This document shows positions 30,501 through 41,000 of a stretch of 64,000 bases of DNA, piece after piece. Source of the DNA: Henricia sp. BOLD:AAB3569 (Eukaryota > Echinodermata > Asteroidea > Spinulosida > Echinasteridae); the NCBI GenBank assembly GCA_037783545.1, contig JBBELK010000329.1, forward strand, positions 2,060,501 through 2,124,500, in the 5' to 3' direction. The first letter of the stretch is position 1. Every line of letters begins with the position of its first letter. A program made the position numbers and the translations under genes. The notes below the pieces were generated by a model. The model ran no database searches, was not told the DNA's origin, and saw nothing but the letters and a program-made list of their open reading frames with translations.

Positions 30501-32898
30501 GCCAGTTAGTACAATTACCAATTAGCCACTGAGACTTGGAATCGATTGCACAAAAGTTAAGACGAGTTCAATGCGTCCTAATTCCCATACCAACGTCCTA
30601 AGATAAGAAGAGTGACCCTTCCTAAGACGTGTCTTAGCGCTTTGGGAAATCGGCCCGTGTCATTCCGAATTATCAAGGGTTTTCCGCACTTGTAAATTCT
30701 GTGTGTAAAACCGCTATTGGACCGCGCCGACGCATTAATCCACATAATGTGCCATGAATTGACATGGTCATAATTATAGCACAAGATCATCTTTAGTTAT
30801 AATGGGACACACCGGCCTACTGTTTACATGATTTAGTGATGTAGCAGCATTGACAATACTTTTTTGATGGTCGTTGTGAAAACAAATCATCAAAATATCC
30901 CGTAATTTACTTTACCAGTAACTACACGCGAGCTTCACGACTTTGTCACAAACGATTCGCTCTTTTCCTACTTGGGATATCTCCAATCTTCGGATCACGA
31001 TTTCACTGGGTAGCCCGGACGACCGATTATGAATTTCCGTTTTCCCCGGAGAAGTTAGCATCATATTTTTTTCTTCACGAACGTACATGTACACCAACCA
31101 ACCAACTTTGCCGTGCTGCGCGGAGCAACTTCACTCCACCGTATAGCTTGCCATACTAGCATGCGCTCGCTGAGTCCCATTCTCCGGACTCTCGAAACAA
31201 ACATTTATGTTCGAATTTTCATACCTGTATAAAATAGTCTCTCTTTTGTCAACTACTTATAAATATTGTGGAAAAATCAGAGTAAGAAACTTTCATGCGA
31301 CTGGACACAAAACTATCTTGCAAGACCATGTGACTTTTCGAAACCAGAATCTGATTCCGAAAAGTCACGTGACGTCTGTTTTTTGAAAATTGCTCAAAAA
31401 CGGCAAAATTCCGTGGTTTCTTTTCAGGATATGTTCAGTTTATTTCGGAAGGGCATTCAGAATCTTGTATGGGTCAATTTCGAGCCCAAAATAGCCCAAC
31501 GAAGCCGGTGTGTACCTTTAATCTGTAAGGATTTGCGCTTTTCAGTTCGCATTTTTCTTCACTTCTTTGATAATTTCTGCTAATTAAAGACATTCCTTCT
31601 TGTTTTCCAATCATTCTAATTAGAACTGGCCGCAAACCAAGTGCTTAGAATGAACTGTACCATAACAACTCGTACAACAACGGAAGTCGTAACAGATAAA
31701 CTCACAACGATTACGACAACAGAGGCCGAAGATACGACGACAGTTGCCGGAGTTACAACGACATTTGCCGGAGTCACAACGACAGGTTCCGAAGTTACAA
31801 CGACAGGTGCAACCACAATCGTCACAGCTCCAATGACACCATCCACGAACGTTGTGGTCACGGACCCGGGTTCAACCTCTAGACGTCCTCCGGTCACCAC
31901 ACTTGCTCCCGTTACAACTAGAGAGTCGGCTACCCCACCAGACGCCGTCGCGAGCACGGTTAAGGACACTTTGACGAAATCTGAAACAGGTAATTGTCCC
32001 ATCAAGGCCGCAGCAAAGTTTACCTTGGATACGTTGTTAAATGGGAGCTTATATCTATAGGCTCTTGGCACTGGCGGCCATGACACTGAAGGAAGGTCAC
32101 ATGTATGAGGAGGTACTTTGCGGATATTGTCACATACTCGGGTGAACATTTGGGGCTGCGGGTTCGATACCCGGCCATGGTACCTGTGCCCTTAAGCAAG
32201 GCATCTATAACCACAATTGCTCCATCCTTAGGAAGGGATGTAAAGCCGTTGGTCCAGTGTGTTGAATAACGCACTAAAAAGATCTCAGAGGCACTCTGTT
32301 GTGAAGAGTAAAATGGGATTCTTCGGTGTCTCTGGCCGTCGGCTGCCAATGGCGCCACCCACCTATATATCTCGATGTTTAGGAGAAAGATACTTCTGTA
32401 AACTCATAATAATGTACAGCGCATGTGAACATGCTCATATGGAATGTGCGCTATAAAAATGTAATAATCAAGTCAAATTAAAATCAAATCACATCAAAAC
32501 TTTACCCCTGCCATGGACGCTGGTGCAAAGAGTTTATGAGAGCTTGTATCTGGGAGCTATTATACCATGCGATCTTGTAAAGTTGCTGGACGCGTTTCTA
32601 TGTCGTCGAGGCTTAAAGACACAGGATCGTCAGCAATGCGCGCGCGCCAAATTCGTGCCACGAAATACGCAGCTTCGTAGCAAAGGCATAGAGCTGCGTA
32701 TTTCGTGGCACGAAATTGGCGCGCGCGCATTACTGACGAGCCTCGCCTTTAATGTGAAGTAAAGGAGAAAAATAACAAGGATTGTAATATTTGTGTAATG
32801 TTGTTGTATCATCTACAGGTGGTTCAGAAGGCACCCAAAGCGTTGGCTTTGGTCTAGTCCCTGCGATTCTCCTTTTCAACTGTTTCATGGTTTGGTAG
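27391..32898 (+). CDS. signal peptide + HExxH zincin metalloprotease + Thr-rich stalk + GPI-type tail, four exons
   Basis: Exons 27391-27502, 29270-30085, 31624-31989 and 32819-32898 give 457 aa; all three introns are phase 1. Residues 1-25 are a signal peptide. The catalytic domain (~40-309) has HEFSHAIH (H202, E203, H206), the zinc-binding and catalytic motif of zincins, and NYIEYFAEG about 40 residues later, where Glu248 or Glu252 is a reasonable third ligand. Several Cys residues suggest disulfides. Residues 310-431 are a low-complexity Thr/Val/Ala stalk with repeats such as GVTTTFAGVTTTG, likely O-glycosylated. Residues 432-457 end in a hydrophobic run after Gly/Ser with no basic tail, as in GPI signals. 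I infer a cell-surface endopeptidase; substrate and exact family are not recognised. Confidence 0.85.
27592..27895. mobile_element. nested hairpins, 'ttcgtggcaaaaatcg' family
   Basis: 27592-27667 is a near-perfect hairpin ('gtgggaggcccgctt/aagcgggcctcccac'). A second pair (about 27750-27780 with 27850-27893) uses the same arm sequence. Two copies or a composite of one MITE, in intron 1 of the protease gene. Confidence 0.75.
27917..27975. repeat. poly-C tract
   Basis: Two runs of 14 or more C separated by 'cacccccactccccctcgtaccca'. The matching minus-strand Gly-rich open frames are artefacts. Confidence 0.9.
28113..28637. mobile_element. 525-bp TIR element with GGGCCC ends and 'ttcctaa' motifs
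   Basis: 'gggccctattgcataaaact' and 'agttttatgaaatagggccc' are inverted ends. The arms are packed with 'ttaggaacaatt' / 'ttcctaactttagg' words in both directions. Directly abuts the next element, one base apart. Confidence 0.85.
28639..29232. mobile_element. 594-bp TIR element, 'gggcccatgtgcataaaaggcta' family, copy 2
   Basis: Inverted copy of 3317-3910 with the same length. A base change turns a codon of the internal frame into a stop, so that frame is not kept. Ends 38 bp before exon 2 of the protease gene. Confidence 0.88.
29270..30085 (+). CDS. exon 2: metalloprotease catalytic domain
   Basis: 816 bp coding for the whole catalytic domain. The acceptor ctatttcag is at 29269 and the donor at CCAAG|gtagag. 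HEFSH is at 29761-29775 and EYFAE at 29899-29913. Composition is markedly GC-richer than the flanking repeats, as expected of a coding exon. Confidence 0.9.
30108..30665. repeat. satellite-family monomers split by a MITE
   Basis: 30108-30247 and 30491-30665 are monomers of the 186-bp family (landmarks 'aagacgagttcaa', 'gataagaagagtgaccc', 'aacaggtctcgccagttag'), interrupted by the element at 30248. In intron 2 of the protease gene. Confidence 0.8.
30248..30490. mobile_element. 243-bp MITE with 4-bp TSD AACA
   Basis: Ends 'gggtctttctataaattagg' and 'cctaatttatagaaagaccc' are perfect inverses of over 20 bp. AACA lies on both sides (30244-30247, 30491-30494). The intact satellite monomers at 52 kb show the empty site. 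Confidence 0.92.
30803..31520. mobile_element. TIR element, 'gggacacaccggc' family, copy 1
   Basis: Ends 'gggacacaccggcc' and 'gccggtgtgtacc' inverted. A central palindrome at about 31320-31370 ('gtgacttttcg...cgaaaagtcacgtg') is shared with the 63.1-kb copy. In intron 2 of the protease gene. Confidence 0.75.
31624..31989 (+). CDS. exon 3: Thr-rich mucin-like stalk
   Basis: Frame from ELAANQVLRMNC to KDTLTKSETG. Over a third of residues are Thr, with 'VTTT' triplets at regular spacing. Acceptor taattag, donor ACAG|gtaatt, phase 1-1. The antisense open frame here is a shadow. Confidence 0.82.
32060..32500 (+). repeat. tRNA-derived SINE, family S2, copy 1
   Basis: B box 'gggttcgatacccggcc' at about 32158, then the body 'gctccatccttaggaagggatgtaaagcc...ttggtccagtgtgttg' and an A-rich tail. 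Inverted copies at 46.89-47.09 and 49.48-49.85 kb share the body. In intron 3 of the protease gene. Confidence 0.75.
32613..32752. mobile_element. TTAA-flanked hairpin element
   Basis: Near-perfect arms of about 48 bp ('gtcagcaatgcgcgcgcgcc...' and its inverse) around a 20-base loop, with TTAA at 32613 and 32749. In intron 3 of the protease gene. Confidence 0.8.
32819..32898 (+). CDS. exon 4: GPI-anchor-type C-terminus
   Basis: GGSEGTQSVGFGLVPAILLF then a short hydrophobic end and TAG. Small residues followed by about 16 hydrophobic residues reaching the stop fit a GPI transamidase signal. Acceptor ctacag at 32818 and phase 1 join correctly. Confidence 0.75.
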
Positions 32899-33026
32899 TT
32901 TGCAAAATGAGCTTCGTCATCCAAGTGGTTGGGGCAGCAGGCTCTAATTTCTTAGCGGTTATCTAGAGGGTGACAAGATAAGCCGACTAAAGCAGGCTCA
33001 GGAGGGACCACAGAAACTACTCTGCA

Positions 33027-33176
33027 TATAGACCTTTTGCATCGGCAGCCATGTTAGGGTCAGGTTTTCATATTCAAATGATATGACAATAGATCCACAA
33101 AGCACCTATACTCATGCATGATGTATGGCGATAATGTGATTGCCCCCTGTCATGGCCGCCGTGCAAATGGTCTATA
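33027..33176. mobile_element. MITE, 'tagacc...gacaggg' family, copy 2
   Basis: Complete 150-bp copy, ends 'tatagacc' and 'ggtctata'. Lies just past the protease coding end. Confidence 0.75.
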
Positions 33177-34850
33177 TCTTTAGAACATTCTTATACCTGC
33201 ATTCATTGGCTTTAGTTTGTCATATCACTAAAGCGTGACGTGTGTGTAAGCGTATTGAAAGCCGAGAGCGGAAAGTCAACATTTTTTTCCGAAAGTAGGT
33301 GGTCACGCTTGAGTATTTGACAGAGCTCGAGGCTAATGATGGGTATACTCGATCTGACAGAATTTATTGACATAATTAAAATTAGAAAATTGGAAGCAGT
33401 GCTAAAAAAATAAATACATAACAAAATTAAATAAAAAATAAACGCATGTAAATAAAAAATAAAATCAATGGCAGAATCTATAAGAAAGAAATCTACATTT
33501 CTTTAAAACGACGGCACACTGTTTTTGACATGATAAGAGATTGTTTCTCGCAAGTGAAAATAATTTGATTTTTAATTATGTACATTTTGCTGAGTAAACT
33601 ACAGCTAAGTTTGAAGACTCGTTTGTATGAATTCGATAATTAATAACTACATATGCATATGCATATGGAGAGTCGAAGTGAACAGTGTTTGGTAGTTGGA
33701 AAGAGAGAGGGAATTATCAGAAAGGCAGTTCTTATAAGGCTTGGCTGACCCTAGTGGGTGTAACCTTAGAAATACAATACATAGCCTATATACAATATGA
33801 AACATCTGTTGCAACTTAATGGTCCTTCTAAACATTATGTTTAGAAACAAGAGACGGTATAGGCTAATGATTGTGTAATGAAAAACAAAAATAAAGTTAA
33901 AAGTAAATCGTCTCTGATTTCTTGATTTTCTTTGTGGCCGTCATCCTGAAATCTCAGAGAATTTCCACTCTGCGAAGCGACGTTCGGTACGCACGATCGG
34001 GGAATGCGTTAAAGGGACACTGTTTTAAGAGGATGTGTGGCCGTTCGAGAAACATGTTTCTGGTTACGGTCGCCAAAACGCGCGGCCCGGATGTTAAATG
34101 AGGGCGCCCTTTGGCGTCACAAAACATGGCGGCTCCCTTGAACGAAATCGGTCGTGTGCAAGTTCTCTATATTTCTCATGTTCTTTAAACAGTTGAATTT
34201 TGAAAAGATTGAACTTTACTAGTTTGTTTGGTATTTAGTGTTGATCGCTTTTCCTCCTGCATGATGACAAGCACAAGTTCTCAATCTCGGTTGCCATTAT
34301 CACAGGTAAACAGCTGCCTGTATCGAAAGATTATCGGACGTTGGTAAAACGCGGAATGATGGAACAGAAGGTAGCTATATTACCTGTTTTTTAATATTTG
34401 TTAAAATATAGACAAACTATACATCATTTGAAAGGTCTTTTCAAGAGAAATGCAACGGTGAAGACCAATATTAATGAAGATATGCCTCTTAAAGGGATGC
34501 TATATACCATAACTCTTCTGCCGCATATTTAGTGAAGAGGTCTAATTTTATACTTGTGTAAATCATTACCTCATATTTCTCACATACAGTCACCATGATT
34601 GCAATTATTGTATATTAAATTAATCACCTTGGTGTGAGCAACACATTAGTGAGAACAGTATTAAAATTGGTGCTTCCTAACAGAAGTTATGCCATGTGAA
34701 ACACACCCCACTTATACAAATCAAAAGTTCTGTTCAAGATGAAAACGTATATTTGCATTTAGAAGTTATGTACTTTCATACTTTTCTTATACTTTTCTTC
34801 TCATCTAATTAAGTTACTAGGTTAATTGGACAAGAATGCTGATCCTGTAC
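33177..34850. other. AT-rich non-coding stretch
   Basis: Possible poly-A signals (aataaa) for the protease gene occur around 33408-33455. A block at 33955-34030 ('cctgaaatctcag...ctctgcgaagcgacg') recurs at 50.41 kb. No gene seen. Confidence 0.5.
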
Positions 34851-34854
34851 AGCA

Positions 34855-37464
34855 TAGGCCATTTCGACATTTTCGCGGCCATTTTGAAGGAGGTGCAGAT
34901 AGCGCCCTCAAGCGCCGCATGTGCGTGCACAAAACATATCTAAGGCGGCTTCGCGCACTGGATACAACTTCGCAATTAATTTTTTTGACTAATTAAATCG
35001 ATTGCTTTGACTATAAAGCTGGTTGATGGTGATTCTATATGAACTATTCTTATGCTTCAGTTGAAAAATCTAAATTAAAAGTGCCTTCTTGTTTGAATAA
35101 ATCGCATTTTAAGACCCCTTTTTATTTCCCAATTTCTCTCAGATTAATTAAGGCGGCTTGATTCCCGCACTGAATACAACTTCGCAATTCATTTGTTTGA
35201 CTAATTAAATCGATTGCTATGACTATAAAGCTGATTGATGATGATTCTACATGAATATTTCTTATATTACAGTTGAAAATTCTTAACAAAAAGTGCCTAC
35301 TTGTTTCAAACAAAAATCGATTTTAAGTCTCCTCTTATTTCATAATTTCTCTAAGCTAAGGTGGCTTAATTCGCGCACTAGACACAACTTCGCAGTTAAT
35401 TTGTGTGACTAATTAAATCGATGGCTATGACAAAAAAGTTGATTGATGATGATTCTGCATGAATATTTCTTATATTACAGTTGACAAATCTTAACAAAAA
35501 GTGCCTATACTCGTCTGATTAAATCGATTTTAAGACCCCTTCTTATTTCATAATTTCTCTAAGCTAAGGCGGCTTAATTCGCGCACTAGATACAACTTCG
35601 CAATTAATTTGTGTGACTAATTAAATCGATGGCTATGACAAGAAAGCTGATTGATGATGATTCTGCATGAATATTTCTTAAGATTACAGTTGAAAAATCT
35701 TAACAAAAAGTGCCTACTCATCAGAATAAATCGATCTTTAAGGCCCCTTTTTTATCTCCCAGTTTCTCCCTGCTACTGTTTTTTTCAAGTAAATATCTTC
35801 GGAAAATGAAGTTTCTCTGACCACTTATCACAGAAGTATGTTATATAAAAAAGTGTGAACAGGCTTGATATTAGTTTGCAGCAAGAAAGGATAAAAAAAT
35901 AACCCTTTCAGTAATTATTTTGTCATCGTTTCTGGTAACTTATTACACCTTTAGGCTATTAGTAAATACCATGATAAAATATCATCTTTTCCTGGGAAAT
36001 TTCCATTGGCAGACCGTATTGTTTCTGTTAAACCGATCATGATTATTGGAGCAAATGATAAAGATTTTAAAATTGTCATGGTGTTTTGACCATTGAAATT
36101 AAGTGTCATTTTATTATCAAGAGCAGCACGGTGAAAGAAGGAGTAAAGGAATGCGACCTTCTACACGAGATCGACGAAGAGGTGAGATTGAGACAAAGCC
36201 AAAATTATTTTACACAGATCAACATCCAGATGGCTCTAGCAGAGGCTAAACAGTCTAATTTTGTTGTTTGGACTTAACAGGACACGTTCGTAAAAAATAC
36301 CTTTGACAAACAACATTATGAAAAAGTTGCAATGAGCGCAACCATGTTCTTCAAAACCTGTGCCCTGTATCAATAAAAACTTATACTTTTGCGGCACTTG
36401 TGATAAACTTTTGCTAGACGCCACTGAGATAAAAGAGGACGAAAGAGACCGGAGAGCATCCAATGTGACCTGTGTGACGTATGGTTCCATTTCCAGTGCC
36501 AAGGACTGAAATCTGACGACGATTTAAGCGATGTCACCTGGATCCATTCTAAGAAACTTTATTGGAAGAAAAGGAAAATAAGAAAAGAAGCCTTAAAAAT
36601 CGATTTATTCAGACATTGGAACTTTTTGTTTAGATTTTTCAACTGTAATATAAGAAATATTTATGTAGAATTATCATCAATCAGCTTTACTGTCATAGCC
36701 ATAATTAGGCAAAAAAATCATTGCGAAGTTGTATCGAGTGAGCCAATTAAGCCGCCCTTAACTTAGATAAATTATGAAATAAGAAGGGGTCTTAAAATCG
36801 ATTTATTTAGACGAGTATAGGCACTTTTGTTTACGATTTTTCAACTGTAATATAAGAAATATTTATGCAGAATCATTATCAATTACCTTTTTGTCATAGC
36901 CATCGATATAATTAGTCACAAACATTAATTGCGAAGTTGTATCTAGTGTGCGAATTAAGCCGCCTTAGTTTAGAGAAATTAGGAAATAAGAAGGGGTCTT
37001 AAAATCGAATTTATTCAGACAAGAAGGAACTTTGTGTTTCGATTTTTCAGCTGTATTATAATAAATATTCATGTAGAATAATCATCAATCAGCTTTATAG
37101 TCATAGCAATCGATTTAATTAGTCAAACAAATGAATTGCGAAGTTGTATTCAGTGCGGGAATCAAGCCGCCTTAATCTGAGAGAAATTGGGAAATAAAAA
37201 GGGGTCTTAAAATGCGATTTATTCAAACAAGAAGGCACTTTTAATTTATATTTTTCAACTGAAGCATAAGAACAGTTCATATAGAATCACCATCAACCAG
37301 CTTTATAGTCAAAGCCATCGATTTAATTAGTCAAAAAAATTAATTGCGAAGTTGTATCCAGTGCGCGAAGCCGCCTTAGATATGTTTTGTGCACGCACAT
37401 GCGGCGCTTGAGGGCGCTATCTGCACCTCCTTCAAAATGGCCGCGAAAATGTCGAAATGGCCTA
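34855..37464. mobile_element. 2.6-kb fold-back transposon with tandem-repeat arms
   Basis: Outer ends 'taggccatttcgac...' and '...gtcgaaatggccta' are inverted for about 90 bp. Each arm then has four tandem ~208-bp units starting 'ggcggcttmattcgcgcac' (left units at 34944, 35152, 35361 and 35568; the right arm is inverted, with unit ends near 36750, 36957, 37166 and 37370). The centre (35.75-36.58 kb) is unique and holds a decayed gene. Long modular repeat arms around a unique core resemble fold-back elements of Drosophila and the TU elements of sea urchin. Confidence 0.9.
36084..36560 (+). pseudogene. YqaJ-type exonuclease + PHD-finger gene remnant in the fold-back core
   Basis: Frame 1 reads LTIEIKCHFIIK (EIKC is a YqaJ-nuclease active-site motif), then NYFTQINIQMALAEAKQSNF and VVWT, followed by a stop and FVKNTF-D..HYEKV. 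This is the order of the YqaJ/lambda-exonuclease-like domain in invertebrate element-borne proteins. After a frameshift come FCGTCDKLLLD and SIQCDLCDVWFHFQCQGLKS, the C-x2-C...C-x2-C-x4-H-x2-C core of a PHD finger; the last Cys pair is missing. At least one stop and one shift show it is not functional. Domain names are from recognised motifs, not a search. Confidence 0.72.
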
Positions 37465-37995
37465 TTGCTGTGTTAGTGTTCCTCCTCCACAACTAAATCC
37501 CCTGCCTGAAGGTCCTCCTGCAGCTGATAGGCCCTACTACTCAAAATAAGTTCAACATGCGCCACGCCCACTCAGTCAGTCAAGGAGTCATCGCACCAAA
37601 ATCACACACGAGGCGCGCGCGGCCGGGCCCGACACACTTGCTTCTGCCCCTTTGCGGGGCTATGCGACATGGATTTACACCTGAAAGTGATGTGAATTAG
37701 GCACAGAAAAGTTCAAAGAATTTATTTATATGTGAAATTTGAATGTTCCCTGACAAATTTCCTGGTTAAACAGCTTTAAATAAGAAAATAGCAACCTCAT
37801 TTTCATTAAGTGTCAAAAACGGCTCATTTCCAACTTAAAATTTTCCAAATTTCCACTGAAATTTCACTTACGATAGAAAGTGGTGTTTGCAGATTACAAT
37901 GATACATCACACATGGTTATAAGATGCCTCAAGAGGGCGTTTTGACATAAAAATGACCTGAGAGTAGAACACGTTCCGGGGTCACATTTTCCAAA

Positions 37996-38058
37996 ATGGC
38001 GACTTCCATCGCATCACCACGGATAGTTGGTGTTCTCAAAACGGGCGTGAAATCAAAG
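37996..38058 (+). CDS. RAD17: RAD17 exon 1 (tentative start)
   Basis: ccaaaATGGCG is a good initiation context; 21 codons to AAATCAAAG|gtttgg. Phase 0 joins exon 2 as ...KSK|RHKWVS. No conserved motif, so the true 5' exon could be another; CpG-rich sequence just upstream (37.60-37.67 kb) fits a promoter. Confidence 0.45.
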
Positions 38059-41000
38059 GTTTGGTGCCACAAATGCGAGTAAATCGACCAGAATTACAAA
38101 ATATAGATATTTGGAGGTAATATTTGTGACGTTTGTGGAAAAATGATAAGGAGTATTTACACACTGCTTCAATAAATTTTCCCGAATTTGTGTGGAGGCA
38201 GGATAGGAAATGTCTTAAACGCGAACCCGTTGCGATAGCTACAGAAGGGTGGAATGGTGGAGCAGAATGCGGAACATGGTACAGTGGAATGGAACGGTTC
38301 CGCGTTCCGTTCCACTGTTCCACCCCCTCCGTTCCACAGTTCCGCATTCCGTTCCACCGTTGTGCGTTCCGTTCCGCCATTGCGCGTTCCGTTCCACCCC
38401 TCCGTGTTCCGTTCAACCGTTCCGCGTTCAGTTCAACCGTTCCGCGTTTTACCAACCTCCAAGATTATCATCTTAACCTAGTCCTAGCTGAGGTTACCTT
38501 AGCCCCGCGAGCAGTGCTTCGGGAAAACCCTCAGCCCTGTTGCCTAATCTACCCCAAATCTGTGGCAAACTCACGCAAATGAAATTGGTCCCATGGCTCT
38601 GATATGCTCAATAGGTGCACTCGCCCCAGTTTGCAAATATTCCGAAGAGTACGCATCGATCCGATGTCTAGTTTCGGTGAAATCGTGGGGACAGTTTGAG
38701 ACCCTCCGTGCGATAAATTACCGACTTATTGACCAAAAATCAAATATGCGCATGCGCGAGAGTGGAGAGGTCAACACAATCTAGACTGGTTCGCTGTCCT
38801 CATATTTACTTCCCTTCATATCTTACGACAAAGGGAAGTAGGATGTGGAACCAGTCTAGTGTTAACCTCTCCGCTCTCGCGCATGCGCATATTTGATTTT
38901 TGGTCAATAAGTCGGTAATTTATCGCACGGAGGTTCTCAAACCTTCCCCACGATTTCACCGAAACTAGACATCGGATCGATGCGTACTCTTCGAAATATT
39001 TGCAAACTGGGGTGAGTGCACCTATTGAGCAAATATCAGAGCCATGGGACAAATTTCATTTGCGTGAGTTTGCAAATGAAAGAAGTAGGCCTAATAAAAG
39101 AAATCCTTGTTTGCTTCATTCTGTGCAGAGACACAAGTGGGTTTCCCCCTCATTTGACGATTTTGGTCTCGAGGCACCCTCCGAAATCCCTCAGAAAACA
39201 AAGCACTCAGCTAAGTCCAGCCAAAGCAAGCGAGACCTCAACACCTTGCCTCAGCTCCAGAGCCGAAAACGAAGCAGGAATGACGACAGCATGGGTGGGC
39301 TTCGAACCACGGACAGACAAAGGCACCGCAAAATGGTGGAGATAGATACTTGGGTGGACAAGTATGCACCGCAGACACAGGTAAGTGGCTGGATTGCAAA
39401 ATATGTGATTCAATTCTGTAACTTGAATTGGAGTCATGCTCAAGTTGTAAGGCCCCATAAAAAAATATTGTTAGAATATCATCCCCGCGCGCATCACTTT
39501 CGGCAAAATTCAAACTTAAAAAAAGTTTTGTGCCCTTTTTTGTTCTGATTGAAGCAACATTTTACCGAATTTTATAATGAATCGATCTCTTATTATCTGC
39601 CCAGCTAAAAAAAGGCACGGACGAAGTCCTGTACATGTACATATACCTACTGTGCCCAATCGATCGATAGCGCGATAAGTTTTGCCGTGCCTTGTGTTGC
39701 ATGCGTGCATGCACTATGCACGGACCGTGTACCATGATTGTACGTACATGTACACCCCACAAAATGCAGTGCTCACTCAGAGCAGCTCAGAGGGGTCTTT
39801 TTCGTGCATTGCGCTGCGTGCACATATGGTTCAGTTAGCGAATTCTGCCAGAACATAGACGAAGAAAGTGTTTAGAAAACGGCCACGCAGTGGCATCGTG
39901 CGGCGCTGCTATAATGTTGCTCAGTGATCCGCGTGGTGGCTGGCCGGCCGGGCTAACGTAGATCTATGCATATGGAGGTAGGAAAAGATATACGGTTCGA
40001 ATTGTTTCGCAATGGGGATTGCAATTAGTCAGAAATTGATTTAGACTTGCGTCGGGGAAATTGAATGTTAAGTAAGGTTGTTTTTGCCCTTACCCGACGT
40101 AATTATTAACACTGTATACTCAGTGCTTTTCCCGAGACACTATGAAAAACTTCATAGCGTGCTCGGGTGGGACTCGAACCCACGACCTCCTGCATACAAG
40201 GCAGACGTCTTAACCACTCGACCACCGAGCTAGCCGGTGTTGAATGGCCGGTTCGAATCATTTCGCAACGGGGATTGCAATTAGTCAGAAATTGATTTAG
40301 ACTTGCGTCGGGGAAATTGAATGTTAAGTAAGGTTGTTTTTGCCCTTACCCGACGTAATTATTAACCAGCCATTCAATACCGGCTTTCTTGGTGGTCGAG
40401 TGGTTAAGACGTCTGCTTTGTATGCAGGAGGTCGTGGGTTCGAATTCCACCCGAGCCCGCCATGAAGTTTTTCATAGTGTCTCGGGAAAGCACTGAGTAT
40501 ACAGTGTTAATAATTACGTCGGGTAAGGGCAAAAACAACCTTTAAAGATAGTATACATGATTGGTAAACTGTTACAAATAGTTTTATCCCCCTGTGTGAT
40601 TGAAGATATGCATGATTAAAACCAACCTGAGCAAAAAACCAGCTCCGTACTTCGTCTAACTTTTGAGAAAACAGTAAAAAAAGGGTTTGCAGTCATTTCG
40701 CCCCAAAACCACTTCGCCCTGAATCATTTCGCCCTGAACCACGGCCTGTGCACGAAGTGGTTTTGGGGCGAAGTGGCATTTGGGCGATGTAGTGTTTGGA
40801 CGAAGTAATTTGGGGTGAAATGGCACTCGGGCGAAGTGGTTTGGGGAGAAATGGCAATTGGGCGAAATGGTTTTGGGGCGAATTGAATTTTCGTCTCATG
40901 AGACGAAAACTAATTGTTTTACTCATTTCTCAAAGACTATAGCACTTCAGACAAAACTATTTCAGGGGATGTTTTCTACGGTCATCATGTTTATATTGTG

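Noticed and set aside
31616..32149. 177-codon minus-strand Val/Thr-rich frame
   Set aside because: It is the antisense of the Thr-rich protease exon; ACA/ACG codons read back as Cys/Val-type codons. No splice or start context.
38593..39052. two similar frames on opposite strands
   Set aside because: Both come from the arms of the 510-bp palindrome and are mirror images, not a gene pair.
39000..39128. upstream extension of RAD17 exon 2 to the first in-frame start
   Set aside because: The extension lies largely in the palindromic repeat and a good acceptor precedes the conserved WVSPSFDDF segment.
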